This document shows positions 15,593 through 24,391 of a DNA stretch of 64,000 nucleotides, one piece after another. How positions within the stretch are numbered: position 1 is the first letter of the stretch; each line of letters begins with the position of its first letter. The DNA is from Actomonas sp051209155 (lineage in GTDB: Bacteria > Verrucomicrobiota > Verrucomicrobiia > Opitutales > Opitutaceae). A program made the translations under genes and the position numbers. Under the pieces are notes generated by a model, which ran no database searches, was not told where the DNA came from, and saw only the letters and a list, made by a program, of their open reading frames with translations. Location of the stretch: NCBI GenBank assembly GCA_051209155.1, contig JBPJGB010000004.1; one strand, given 5' to 3'.

Positions 15593-16867
15593 TCAAAGCG
15601 CGGCGATCACTTGGGTCGTGATCTCGCACGCCCGATCAATGGCGGCACCTTCGTGGGCCGTGCTGATGAAGCAGCCTTCGTAGGCGCTGGGCGGGAGGTA
15701 AACCCCCTGTGCCAGACATTCCCGGAAAAAGCGGCCGAACAGCGCCGCGTCCGTGGTTTGGGCCGAGGCCAAATCGCGCACGGGCGTATCGGTAAAATAG
15801 GTGCAGAACATTGAGCCGACTTGCGGGACCTGCGCAGGTAAGCCTTTGGCCTTCAACGCCGACGCGAGGGCCAACTGGATTTGTTGCCCGAGCGCGGCCA
15901 GTCGTTCGTAGGTGCCTGGAGCCTCGAGGAGTTTCAGGGCCGCGATTCCGGCGGCCATGGCCAGCGGGTTGCCGCTCAAGGTGCCGGCCTGATAAACCGG
16001 CCCCACGGGCGCGAGACAATCCATGATCTCAGCACGACCACCAAAGGCGCCGACCGGCAGACCGCCGCCGATGATCTTTCCGAGGGTGGTGAGGTCGGGC
16101 GTGATGCGTTCGAGCTCCTGCACGCCGCCCTTGGCCAGACGAAATCCGGTCATGACCTCATCAAAAATGAGCACCGTGCCCGCCCGAGCGGTGATTTCCC
16201 GCAGGAAATCCAGGTAACCTTCCTCAGGTCGGATAAGGCCGACATTGGCGGGATAAGGTTCCAGGATCACGCCCGCAATCTGATCCAGGTTGGCGGCGAA
16301 GGCCTGTTCCAACGCCTCGCGGTCATTGAAAGGCAGCACGATCGTTTCCTGGGCGAACGAGGCCGGCACCCCGGCGCTGTCGGGGTGGCCGTGGGTGAGG
16401 GCACCGGAGCCAGCTTTGATGAGCAGGGAGTCGGAGTGGCCGTGGTAACAGCCGGCAAATTTGATGATCTTGTCGCGTTTGGTGAAACCACGCGCGAGGC
16501 GGATGGCTGACATCGTGGCCTCAGTGCCGCTATTGCACATCCGCACCTTCTTGATTGAGGGGACAAAGCGCACAATCAGCTCGGCCATCTCCACTTCGTA
16601 GGGGTTCGGCGTGCCGAAGGAGGTGCCGCGCCCCAACGCCTCGGCGATGGCCTCGCGAATCACCGCGTGGTTGTGACCGTGAATGGCCGGACCCCAGGTG
16701 CAGACAAAGTCGATCAAGTCCTGACCATCCTCCGTGGTGAGCGTCGCGCCCTGGGCGCTTTTCACGAAAAAAGGTGCGCCGCCGACCGAGCGAAAAGCGC
16801 GGACAGGCGAGTTGACGCCGCCGGGGATGAGTTCCTGGGCACGAGCAAAAAGGGAAGCGGAGGACAT
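15593..16867 (-). CDS. hemL: Glutamate-1-semialdehyde 2,1-aminomutase
   Basis: 424 residues, family length. It converts glutamate-1-semialdehyde to 5-aminolevulinate in the C5 haem pathway. Visible features: ELIPGGVNSPVRAF at the start, the GTEATMSAIRLARG phosphate-binding stretch, FDEVMTGFR and the PLP-binding Lys in LTTLGKIIGGGLP. It lies 2 bases after nadE ends on the same strand, so they form an operon although the pathways differ. Confidence 0.96.
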   Translation of the reverse strand: MSSASLFARAQELIPGGVNSPVRAFRSVGGAPFFVKSAQGATLTTEDGQDLIDFVCTWGPAIHGHNHAVIREAIAEALGRGTSFGTPNPYEVEMAELIVRFVPSIKKVRMCNSGTEATMSAIRLARGFTKRDKIIKFAGCYHGHSDSLLIKAGSGALTHGHPDSAGVPASFAQETIVLPFNDREALEQAFAANLDQIAGVILEPYPANVGLIRPEEGYLDFLREITARAGTVLIFDEVMTGFRLAKGGVQELERITPDLTTLGKIIGGGLPVGAFGGRAEIMDCLAPVGPVYQAGTLSGNPLAMAAGIAALKLLEAPGTYERLAALGQQIQLALASALKAKGLPAQVPQVGSMFCTYFTDTPVRDLASAQTTDAALFGRFFRECLAQGVYLPPSAYEGCFISTAHEGAAIDRACEITTQVIAAL

Positions 16868-16869
16868 GG

Positions 16870-18519
16870 TTAGGAGATGTAGCCTTGGGCCAAGGGCAGG
16901 CGGCGGCCAACGCCAAAGGCGAGGGGAGTGATTTTCAATCCTGGGGCGGCTTGGCGACGTTTGTATTCGTTGCGATCCACTTTGCGCAGGATGTCCCGCA
17001 CGGTCGCGGCGGCGTCACCGCGGGCGATGAGTTCGCGCGCCGACAGGCCTTCCTCAATATAGCCCTGCAAGATCCGATCCAGCACATCGTAGGGCGGCAA
17101 ACTGTCAGCATCGCGTTGCTCCGGCCGCAGCTCGGCGCTGGGTTCTTTGGTCAGGGTGGAGCGGGGAATCCGTTCGCGGGCGCGATTCATCCAACGAGCG
17201 AGCTCGTAGACCTGGGTTTTGTAGACGTCGGAGATCGCGGCCAGACCACCGCACATGTCGCCGTAAAGTGTGCAATAGCCCACCGCGAGTTCGCTCTTGT
17301 TGCCGGTCGTGAGCAACAGATCACCGCTCTGGTTGGAGAGCGCCATCATCAAGACTCCACGCAGCCTCGCTTGCAGGTTCTCCTGCGTGACGCCGGGAGC
17401 GTGCGGATCGATCGCTGACCCGAGCGTGGACTCGCAGGCCGCCACGGCATCGGCGATCGAGAACGAGCGCAAGGTGATGCCGAGGTTGGCTGCGAGATCG
17501 GCAGCGTCTTCGACCGAGTGAGTGCTGGAGTGAACCGACGGTAGGGATACTCCGGTGACGTTTTGCGGACCGAGCGCTTCGGCCGCGAGCACCGCGACCA
17601 CTGCCGAGTCGATGCCGCCGCTCAACGCCACCAGCGCACGTTGAAAGCCGGTCTTGGTCGCGTAGTCGCGAATACCCAGCACCAGCGCGTCGTGAATCGC
17701 CGCGAGACCGTCCTCCGCGAAGTCGGCGGCGATGGGCCGTGCGCCGGGAACACAGGTCGCCAAGTCGACCACGGTCTCGTCACTCACGTTGCCGGGCAGT
17801 CCAACCAGCAGCTCGCCCTGCGCGTCGACCACCATGGAGCGGCCGTCGAAGATCAACTCATCGTTGCCGCCGACCGCGTTCACGTAGACGACCGGCGCGC
17901 CCAAGCGGCGGGCGGCGTCGCGCACGACCTGCTGGCGCAGCGCGAGCTTGCCGCTGTGCCACGGACTCGCGGACAAGTTGACCATCAAATCCACAGGCGA
18001 CCCGGCCATCTGCGCGATGGGATCGAAACGGTGGCGATAACGCCACCCCACCGGCACGCCGGACCAAAGGTCCTCGCAGATTGAGACACCGATGCGTCGG
18101 CCTTGGAAAAAAAATACCGAGGGCGCGGTGAAGGGCTCGAAATAGCGATCCTCATCAAACACGTCGTAGCTCGGCAGCAGACACTTGCGGGCGAAGCCTT
18201 GCACGACGCCATCGTGACAAAACGCGGCCGCATTAAAAAACGGCCGTCCGGCCCCATGGGGATTCGCATCCAAGGCCCCGACCAGCGCCGGCACCGGGCC
18301 GGTCGCGGCCGCGATCTCCAGCAATGCGCTTTCGGCATCGTCGGCAAAGCGGCGCTGGAAAAGCAGGTCCTTTGGCGGGTAACCCGTGACCGCGAGTTCG
18401 GGAAATACGACCAACTCCGCCCCCGCGTCCACCAGACGGCGGTAAGCGCCGATGATCTTGTCCCGATTGCCCGGCAGGTCGCCGACGGTGGTGTTGAGTT
18501 GGGCGAGGCCGATGCGCAT
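16870..18519 (-). CDS. nadE: Glutamine-dependent NAD+ synthetase
   Basis: 549 residues from ATG 18519 (MRIGLAQLNTTVGDLPGN); the frame extends 25 codons upstream but without similarity to the family. The N-terminal nitrilase-like glutaminase has the Glu-Lys-Cys triad (FPELAVTGYPP, RKCLLPSYDVFDE, GVSICEDLWSG). The C-terminal synthetase has the P-loop ALSGGIDSAVVAVLA. It amidates deamido-NAD+ with ammonia channelled from glutamine. Operon with hemL; divergent from the TolC-like gene. Confidence 0.95.
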   Translation of the reverse strand: MRIGLAQLNTTVGDLPGNRDKIIGAYRRLVDAGAELVVFPELAVTGYPPKDLLFQRRFADDAESALLEIAAATGPVPALVGALDANPHGAGRPFFNAAAFCHDGVVQGFARKCLLPSYDVFDEDRYFEPFTAPSVFFFQGRRIGVSICEDLWSGVPVGWRYRHRFDPIAQMAGSPVDLMVNLSASPWHSGKLALRQQVVRDAARRLGAPVVYVNAVGGNDELIFDGRSMVVDAQGELLVGLPGNVSDETVVDLATCVPGARPIAADFAEDGLAAIHDALVLGIRDYATKTGFQRALVALSGGIDSAVVAVLAAEALGPQNVTGVSLPSVHSSTHSVEDAADLAANLGITLRSFSIADAVAACESTLGSAIDPHAPGVTQENLQARLRGVLMMALSNQSGDLLLTTGNKSELAVGYCTLYGDMCGGLAAISDVYKTQVYELARWMNRARERIPRSTLTKEPSAELRPEQRDADSLPPYDVLDRILQGYIEEGLSARELIARGDAAATVRDILRKVDRNEYKRRQAAPGLKITPLAFGVGRRLPLAQGYIS

Positions 18520-18653
18520 AAGCGAAGCCTGCAGAAGGTGGTGGCGCGCTCCGGGGCTGACAATCCCGTTCCCGCTCAACCTCCACCACGCCAACCGTGC
18601 CGCCGCCTTGCACCCGCGGAGCGCGCGGGTTTCCTTCGGTCACCGTTCTCCTG

Positions 18654-19988
18654 ATGATTCCTCGTTTCGTTGCTGTTCTCCGCATCCCTTTAACGCGCTC
18701 ATTGCTCGCCGTCATTTGCGGCGGTGCGATCGCCGCTGGTTCGCTGAACGCGGAAACCTACACCCTCGCGTCGGCGCTGGAGGCCGTGGAGGACGCCAAC
18801 CTCAGCGTATTGCTCAGCCGTGAATCCGTGCTGCAGGCGCAGGAGTCCGCGCGGAACAACCGCGCCAACCTGCTGCCCAACGTGACCTTCGACGCCGCAC
18901 AGCGCCGCTCTCAGTCCGCCTCCTTCGGCAGCACCGTGGTGCGCTCGGGCATCAACAGTCGTTTCGACATGGGGCTGAACGGTCGGGTGGACCTGCTCGA
19001 TGCGCAAAACATCGCCAGCCACCAGGCGGCCAAGCTCGGCGTCGACGTGGCCGAACTCGACAGTGAGACCACCCGCGAGACGATTCGCGCGGCGGTTGCC
19101 AATGTTTACCTGCAACACCGCCGCAACCTGGCGCGGCTCGACCTCATCGATGCCAACATTGCCCGCGCCGACGCGTTGCTCGACCTCGCGGTGCGGCAAC
19201 GCGACGCTGGAGTGGCCACACAAATCGACGTGACCCGGGCCCAGGCGCAACTCGCCATCGCCCAACAAGCGCGTCTGCAACAGGAGACGGAGCTCAGCGC
19301 CTCGGAATTGCGTTTCAAACGCCTCCTCGGACTCTCGCCCGAATCCGAGGTGTCCCTGGCCCCCGTGCAATTGCGCGTCACGCAAACCGAACCCTCCGCC
19401 GCGGCGGCCGAGACGGAGGCGCTGGAAAGACGTTCCGACTTCGAGCGGGCCAATCGTTTGCTCGACCAATCCGCGCTGGAGGTGCGGGCGGCGAAGTTCA
19501 ATCGGCTGCCGTCTTTGTCGCTCAACGGCAGCTACGGCCGTGCGTCCGAACGTGCCTTTGATGGCAACGACGCCTTGGTCTGGTCGACCGGCATTTCGGT
19601 GAGCGTGCCTGTTTTCGACGGCTTGCGCACCGGTTCACTGACGCGCCTCGCGCTTTCGCGTCGTCGCGCCAACGAGCTGCGCCAGGCCGATCTTGCCGAT
19701 GCCATTGGCGCCGAAGTGCGGCTGGCGGTGCAGAACACCCGCTCGCGTCGCGCGCAGATCGAGGTAGCCCAGACCAGCCTGGCGCTGGCCGAGGATGAAC
19801 TGCGCCTGGCGCAGATCCGTTTCGAACAGGGAGCCGCCGACAACCGTGAGGTGATCGAAGCGCAAAACCGGCTCGCCGTCGCCAGCGACAATCTCCTGGA
19901 GGCAACCCACCAATACAACCTGAGTCGGGTTGAGGTCGCCCGCGCCACCGGCGACGTGCGCGATATTCTCGCCGAGCAGGTGCGATGA
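18654..19988 (+). CDS. TolC-family outer-membrane efflux protein
   Basis: 444 residues from ATG 18654, which puts a signal peptide (hydrophobic LLAVICGGAIAAGSLNA) at the N-terminus. The rest has the two-fold repeated long amphipathic helices of TolC (AARLDLIDANIARADALLDLAV region and LALAEDELRLAQIRFEQGAADN) and the usual YTLASALEAVEDAN start. TolC-type trimers form the exit duct of efflux pumps or type I secretion. No pump genes are adjacent, so the substrate is unknown. It overlaps maf by 4 bases. Confidence 0.88.
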   Translation: MIPRFVAVLRIPLTRSLLAVICGGAIAAGSLNAETYTLASALEAVEDANLSVLLSRESVLQAQESARNNRANLLPNVTFDAAQRRSQSASFGSTVVRSGINSRFDMGLNGRVDLLDAQNIASHQAAKLGVDVAELDSETTRETIRAAVANVYLQHRRNLARLDLIDANIARADALLDLAVRQRDAGVATQIDVTRAQAQLAIAQQARLQQETELSASELRFKRLLGLSPESEVSLAPVQLRVTQTEPSAAAAETEALERRSDFERANRLLDQSALEVRAAKFNRLPSLSLNGSYGRASERAFDGNDALVWSTGISVSVPVFDGLRTGSLTRLALSRRRANELRQADLADAIGAEVRLAVQNTRSRRAQIEVAQTSLALAEDELRLAQIRFEQGAADNREVIEAQNRLAVASDNLLEATHQYNLSRVEVARATGDVRDILAEQVR

Positions 19989-20569
19989 ACGCGCCGGCGT
20001 TTCGTTTTATTCTGGCGTCGGCATCCCCACGTCGACGCGAGTTGCTGAGCCAACTTGGACTCGCCTTCGAGGTCGTAGTCGCGGACGTGACCGAGCACGA
20101 GGACAGCACGACGGATCCGCGCGAGATGGTGGCCCACAACGCCGCTTTGAAGGCCGACTGGGTCGCGGCCCGCCATCCCGACGCCTGGGTGCTGGGCGCG
20201 GACACCACCGTCTTCATCGACGGCCACGCGCTCAACAAGCCGGCCAACGACGCGGAGGCTCGTGCCATGTTGCGACGACTCAGCGGCCGCACGCACACCG
20301 TCTTTACGGGGCTCGCACTGCGGCAGACCACGAAAGGCGTGAAGATCGACCAAGGCGTCGCCAGCGACGTGACCTTCAAGTCCCTCGATGAGGCGAGCAT
20401 CGAGCGTTACCTCAGCAAGGTGCACACCCTCGACAAAGCGGGAGGCTACGCGATCCAAGAGCACGGGGAACTGATCATCGCCCGGCAGGACGGCTCGTTT
20501 TCCAACATCGTCGGGCTCCCGTTGGAAGTCCTGAAACAAATTTTGACGGAGCAGCGTCTCATCGACTGA
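19985..20569 (+). CDS. maf: Maf family nucleotide pyrophosphatase
   Basis: 194 residues. The ILASASPRRRELLSQLGL start, LGADTTVFIDG and LNKPANDAEARAMLRRLSG, then YAIQEHGELII, are the Maf signature. Maf proteins hydrolyse dTTP, UTP and modified nucleotides and were first linked to septum formation. ATGA overlap with the TolC-like gene upstream and close spacing to the next gene suggest one transcript. Confidence 0.93.
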   Translation: MNAPAFRFILASASPRRRELLSQLGLAFEVVVADVTEHEDSTTDPREMVAHNAALKADWVAARHPDAWVLGADTTVFIDGHALNKPANDAEARAMLRRLSGRTHTVFTGLALRQTTKGVKIDQGVASDVTFKSLDEASIERYLSKVHTLDKAGGYAIQEHGELIIARQDGSFSNIVGLPLEVLKQILTEQRLID

Positions 20570-20597
20570 TTTTTGCGAGCGCCGCACTTGTCAAGAG

Positions 20598-21752
20598 ATG
20601 CCCAAATCCCGCCGTCCGTCCTCTGTAACCGCCCGTCCATCCGGTCCCGCTTCGCGGCCGGGGGCCGGCTGGGTGCTGGGGCCACGACGATCTCGTTCCG
20701 TCCGCGCGGGCATCGCAGGCACCTTGCTGGCCCACGTTATCCTGCTGTGGCTGGCGCCCAAGTTTGAGAACCACTTTCTCGCGGCCGGAAACGCGACGAT
20801 TGGCACCACGCGCACACCGGAAGAGCGGCGCTTTGATATCGAGATCATGCCCGAGGAGATTCCGCCACAGACCTTCGTGGAATCCAATCCGGATGCGCCC
20901 GACAATGTGCCGGACGAGACCGACCACTTCTCCGATCGCAACCAGCAGCTGGCACAGGAGGAGGCGGCGGAGGAGCTCGGCGACATGCCATCGACCGAAG
21001 GTGAGGATGACCTCGAGTCGACCGCGATCGTGTCTGGTGACGGGGCCGATCCCGTGCCGCCGACCCCGCCCGAACCGCCGACGCCCGAAGTCGTCGAACC
21101 CACCGAAACCACCGAGGAGCAAAGCCTGCCCGCGCTTGCGCAGGATCCGCTCAGCGGAACCGAGGCCGTGCAGGGCGACAACGAGGAGAGTTACGGCACC
21201 AACGTGGTGAAATTGCCCGAGAACCCGCAGGCCGAGGTCGCGGAAAAGGTGGAAGGAGTCACCGATCCGGAGCAGGCTTCGCCGCAGGGGCGGAGCTTGT
21301 ATTTCCGTCCCGACCCCAATCGCCCTGCGAGTCGGCCGACCCTGGCGCAGTCGCAACTGCGGCCGGCGGTTTTTGCCAACCGTGTATCCGGGACGGACAA
21401 CATCGGGGTGGCTGCGCACAATGCGCTCAAGACCACGTATGGGGCCTACTTCGAAAAAATCATCGGCGTCATCGATCAGGGGTGGCGCTTTGACATCCAA
21501 GCCAAGATCGAGCGCCGCCTCGGTTTTCCGCTCGATGGGAGTCGTGTCACCGTCTGGTGGACCTTGCACAAGGATGGTTCCGCCACGATCGACAACGTTG
21601 AAGGCAACGCCGGCCCGCTCTGGGACGGGGTCGCGGTCGATGCCATCGCGGCGCCCGCGCGTCACGCCGACGGATTTGGTGAGTGGTCCGATGACATGGT
21701 GGCCGTGCTCGGTGAAAGCACGCCGATTCGGATGACTTTTCTTTACCGCTGA
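20598..21752 (+). CDS. TonB/TolA-like proline-acidic linker protein
   Basis: 384 residues. A basic cytoplasmic start precedes one membrane helix (GIAGTLLAHVILLWLAP), then a long Glu/Pro/Asp-rich linker (PPTPPEPPTPEVVEPTE) and a globular C-terminal domain with VTVWWTLHKDGSATIDNVEG, resembling the TonB C-terminal fold. This is the layout of energy-transducing proteins that span the periplasm. No ExbB/ExbD genes lie nearby. Energy transduction is inferred from architecture; a structural role is also possible. The stop overlaps the next start by 1 base. Confidence 0.65.
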   Translation: MPKSRRPSSVTARPSGPASRPGAGWVLGPRRSRSVRAGIAGTLLAHVILLWLAPKFENHFLAAGNATIGTTRTPEERRFDIEIMPEEIPPQTFVESNPDAPDNVPDETDHFSDRNQQLAQEEAAEELGDMPSTEGEDDLESTAIVSGDGADPVPPTPPEPPTPEVVEPTETTEEQSLPALAQDPLSGTEAVQGDNEESYGTNVVKLPENPQAEVAEKVEGVTDPEQASPQGRSLYFRPDPNRPASRPTLAQSQLRPAVFANRVSGTDNIGVAAHNALKTTYGAYFEKIIGVIDQGWRFDIQAKIERRLGFPLDGSRVTVWWTLHKDGSATIDNVEGNAGPLWDGVAVDAIAAPARHADGFGEWSDDMVAVLGESTPIRMTFLYR

Positions 21753-22522
21753 TGGCGACGGGCAGCAGTGTATTTGCGCAGCACGCTCCGCTGGGGCGCG
21801 GGGTGGACGTGATCCGCGAAGATGCCGCCGGGCTCATCGCGTTGGCGAAACCGGCAGGCACCTTGTCCCACCCCAACCACGATGGCGAACGCAGCCGCGC
21901 GCTGCTCGATGCGTCCTACGATTTGTCCGCGGAGAGCTACCTGTGGCGCGATGACGCCGCCGGCGGGGTGGAGCGGCGGGCGTGGTTGCTCAACCGTCTC
22001 GATTCCGCGACCTCCGGCATCCTCATGGTTGCCACCGACCCCGAGCTGGCCGCGCACATCCGCGCGCTGTTCAAGACCAAGCGTATCCAAAAAGTGTATG
22101 CAGCCTTGGTCTTTGGCCGGCCGACCACTCGTCGCGAGGTGTGGCGGGACCAACTCGCGGTGCAGAAGCAGGGGGGGCAGATTCGCACGGCGGCCCGGGG
22201 AAATATTCCGGCCGAGTCGGTCATGGTTTGCGCCGAAAGCAACCCACGTGTCAGCCCGCCGCTGAGCTTGCTGCAATTGGAGCCTCGCACCGGCCGCAGT
22301 CATCAATTGCGCGTGCAATGCGCGCAGCGCCGTTTGCCGATCGTGGGCGACGCCACCTACGGCGATTTTCGCCTCAACCGGGCGTTTGCCAAACGCACCG
22401 GGCAGAAGCGGCTGTTCCTGCATTCCTTCCGCACCGCCTTCGACTACGAGTGGCAGGGGCAGATGGTGAAATTTCAGGCGGAGGCTCCGTTGCCGGAGGG
22501 CTTCTCGCTTTCGTCCCGCTAG
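21752..22522 (+). CDS. RluA-family RNA pseudouridine synthase
   Basis: 256 residues. The family motif LLNRLDSATSGILMVA carries the catalytic Asp, and LEPRTGRSHQLRVQCA and GDATYGDFRLNR are further conserved stretches. It isomerises uridines in rRNA or tRNA; the target cannot be told from sequence. No S4 domain is seen, so it is the short RluA-like form. It starts within the stop codon of the preceding gene (TGATG), consistent with translational coupling. Confidence 0.85.
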   Translation: MATGSSVFAQHAPLGRGVDVIREDAAGLIALAKPAGTLSHPNHDGERSRALLDASYDLSAESYLWRDDAAGGVERRAWLLNRLDSATSGILMVATDPELAAHIRALFKTKRIQKVYAALVFGRPTTRREVWRDQLAVQKQGGQIRTAARGNIPAESVMVCAESNPRVSPPLSLLQLEPRTGRSHQLRVQCAQRRLPIVGDATYGDFRLNRAFAKRTGQKRLFLHSFRTAFDYEWQGQMVKFQAEAPLPEGFSLSSR

Positions 22523-22599
22523 CCGTCGAAATTCGTCGCAACGCGTGAACAAAACGCTGGAAGCCGCTGACTCATCGCGTCCAGCTTCCTTCACTCCAC

Positions 22600-24177
22600 A
22601 TGCAGCCCCGCTTCCTGGCCCTTCCGCGTCAGCTTTTGGTCACCTTCCTCGTCGGCACCGTCATGGGCTGCGGAGGAAATGTTCTAAGGGGCGACAGCCC
22701 CAAGGCCGATCGAGGCGGGCCTGCGCCGGCGCGGTATCCGACGCTCGCGGCCGACGGTGACGAACCTCAGTTTGGTTTCACCGACCCCGTGCCCTTGGAG
22801 CGACTCGCGACGGAGTGGGAGCCGCAACGTGCCTTGCTGGTCGGGCTCTCTTTCGACGAATTGATGAGCGATCGTCGCTACGCGGAGTATCAGGTTGAAC
22901 TGCTCGCGGTCGCGCATCGCTACGTCGAAATCTACGTCTTCTGCGACGACGACCAAACCCGGGCCTACGCGTTCTTTTTGTCGATGCTCAGGGCTCATTC
23001 GGATGGCCAGGCAATCCTCGCCCGGACTCATTTTGTGGACGCGCGCAATGTCATCCGTTGGACGCGTGACTACGGCCCCCTCTTCGGTCGCAAGCCGGAT
23101 CAGAGTCTGGCGTTGATTGACTTTGTTTACCGTCCCGTTCCGCGGGAGGATGATCTCGCGGTGTCCACCGCCATGGAGTCCTCCCGGCGATTTCGCATCC
23201 GGGCTTCGGATGGCATGCCCGGGGATGTGGCGGTCTATTTGCAGCATCGTTTCGACGCGGGCGTGCAAGTAGTGCGACCGCCCCTTTGGATGGACGGAGG
23301 CGATTTCCTGCACGACGGGCAGGGCAACATTCTGGTTTCGGGCAAGACCGTGGTGCGCAACGGCGGCGACAAGATGCAGCTCGAAACCCTGTTCCAGCAT
23401 TACTTCGCGGCCAAGCGACTGCACCTCCTGCGGGCTTTGCCGGGTTCAACCGTCAACCACCTCGACATGATCCTCAAGTTCGTCGACGAACGCACCGCGA
23501 TCGTGCCGACCTATCAGGACGCAACGACACCGCCTCTTAACGGCTACCGGGCGGAGCTCACTCGCACGGTGAAGTCGGTGTTGCAGGACAATGAGGCTTA
23601 CCTGCGCAAGCACTTCCCGAACGTCCGCCTGTTGCATCTCCCCATGCCGCCAATCGCGTTTGCGACCCGGGCGGAAATCCTGAGTGCAGCCCGCTCCGAG
23701 TTTCTGGGCGCGATTGCCGTGGGTCGCGGAGTGGTGTCCGCACAGGAACTGGCGCAAAATCCGCACGCTGCGACTCCGCGGTGGGAGGAGCGCACCTTGG
23801 AGCTCATCCGTCAGGAGGTGGGTCCGGTGGACCTGTCGAGCGAAGCCGGATTTGATGCTTTGATGACGCGCTACGGTCAGCCCTCGTTCGCGCGCTACAT
23901 GGAGATTTATTCGGAACGGACCACCGGCTACCGTTCCTATCTGAACAGTCTGTTTCTGCATGCGCCCGACGGGCGAACCGCGTTCGTGGTGCCGCGCTTT
24001 TCCCCCCGCGATGCGACGGAAGCCGAGCGAATGACCGGGTGGGAGCGGGAAGTGGAGCGGATCTATCGCGAAGCTTATCCGGGCAGCGAAGTGCATTGGA
24101 TCAATTGTGACGCGATGATCCAGGATATGGGCTTCATCCATTGCACGACCCAGACCGTGCCGGCGTGGAACCTGTGA
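22600..24177 (+). CDS. PAD/agmatine-deiminase-type lipoprotein
   Basis: 525 residues. A lipoprotein signal (LLVTFLVGTVMGCGG) anchors it. The body matches the guanidine-group-modifying superfamily of porphyromonas-type peptidylarginine deiminase and agmatine deiminase: WTRDYGPLF with an Asp, WMDGGDFLHDGQGN, TVNHLDMILKF with the His, and GFIHCTTQTVP with the catalytic Cys. A deiminase would turn a substrate arginine or agmatine into a citrulline-type product. It is larger than agmatine deiminase (about 370) and carries inserts between the motifs, so the substrate is unclear. Confidence 0.75.
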   Translation: MQPRFLALPRQLLVTFLVGTVMGCGGNVLRGDSPKADRGGPAPARYPTLAADGDEPQFGFTDPVPLERLATEWEPQRALLVGLSFDELMSDRRYAEYQVELLAVAHRYVEIYVFCDDDQTRAYAFFLSMLRAHSDGQAILARTHFVDARNVIRWTRDYGPLFGRKPDQSLALIDFVYRPVPREDDLAVSTAMESSRRFRIRASDGMPGDVAVYLQHRFDAGVQVVRPPLWMDGGDFLHDGQGNILVSGKTVVRNGGDKMQLETLFQHYFAAKRLHLLRALPGSTVNHLDMILKFVDERTAIVPTYQDATTPPLNGYRAELTRTVKSVLQDNEAYLRKHFPNVRLLHLPMPPIAFATRAEILSAARSEFLGAIAVGRGVVSAQELAQNPHAATPRWEERTLELIRQEVGPVDLSSEAGFDALMTRYGQPSFARYMEIYSERTTGYRSYLNSLFLHAPDGRTAFVVPRFSPRDATEAERMTGWEREVERIYREAYPGSEVHWINCDAMIQDMGFIHCTTQTVPAWNL

Positions 24178-24248
24178 AAGCGCGGCCGCGCGCCTGAGCC
24201 GTTCCGCGGCGTTGACAAGCCACCAACGGTCACTCAGTCGTTTGGGCG

Positions 24249-24308
24249 ATGTTCGTCGCTCCGGCCTTTTTTGCTTATTTTTGGTTTGGCTACCGCCTAG
24301 CTGATTAA
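24249..24308 (+). CDS. Candidate aromatic leader peptide of the aroF attenuator
   Basis: A 19-codon open frame, MFVAPAFFAYFWFGYRLAD, that has 5 Phe, 2 Tyr and 1 Trp in 19 residues, far above chance. It stops 83 bases before the aroF start and just ahead of a terminator hairpin. This is the layout of pheA/pheST-type leader peptides, in which ribosome stalling on scarce aromatic codons sets transcription. A TTGACA (24212-24217) upstream would place the transcript start within a few bases of this ATG, so the leader may be leaderless; no Shine-Dalgarno is visible. Too short for usual gene calling. Confidence 0.7.
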   Translation: MFVAPAFFAYFWFGYRLAD

Positions 24309-24379
24309 GCGGCCACGCGAAGACGTTTTTCCCTCCGACAAACCTCATCCGCCGATAGCCGCCCCCGGGCGGCTTTTTT
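24288..24379 (+). promoter_or_regulatory. Candidate transcription attenuator of aroF
   Basis: Four mutually exclusive pairings can be read. Region 1, CCGC (24293-24296, inside the leader Tyr-Arg codons), pairs with region 2, GCGG (24309-24312, just after the leader stop). Region 2, GCGGC (24309-24313), also pairs with region 3, GCCGC (24358-24362), which would block the terminator stem. GGCTA (24288-24292) can also pair with TAGCC (24356-24360). A ribosome stalled on aromatic codons would cover region 1 and favour readthrough; one finishing at the stop would cover region 2 and favour termination. Inferred from pairing only. Confidence 0.6.
24358..24379 (+). terminator. Terminator arm of the aroF attenuator
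   Basis: Perfect stem GCCGCCC/GGGCGGC with a 2-base loop (likely opening to 4) followed by six Ts, ending 12 bases before the aroF start codon. Such a strong terminator in front of a gene implies regulated readthrough. Confidence 0.85.
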
Positions 24380-24391
24380 GTTTTCACCACC

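Noticed and set aside
22545..22760. A short frame overlapping the PAD-like gene start
   Set aside because: Out of frame with a clear lipoprotein signal; low-complexity Arg/Pro-rich translation.
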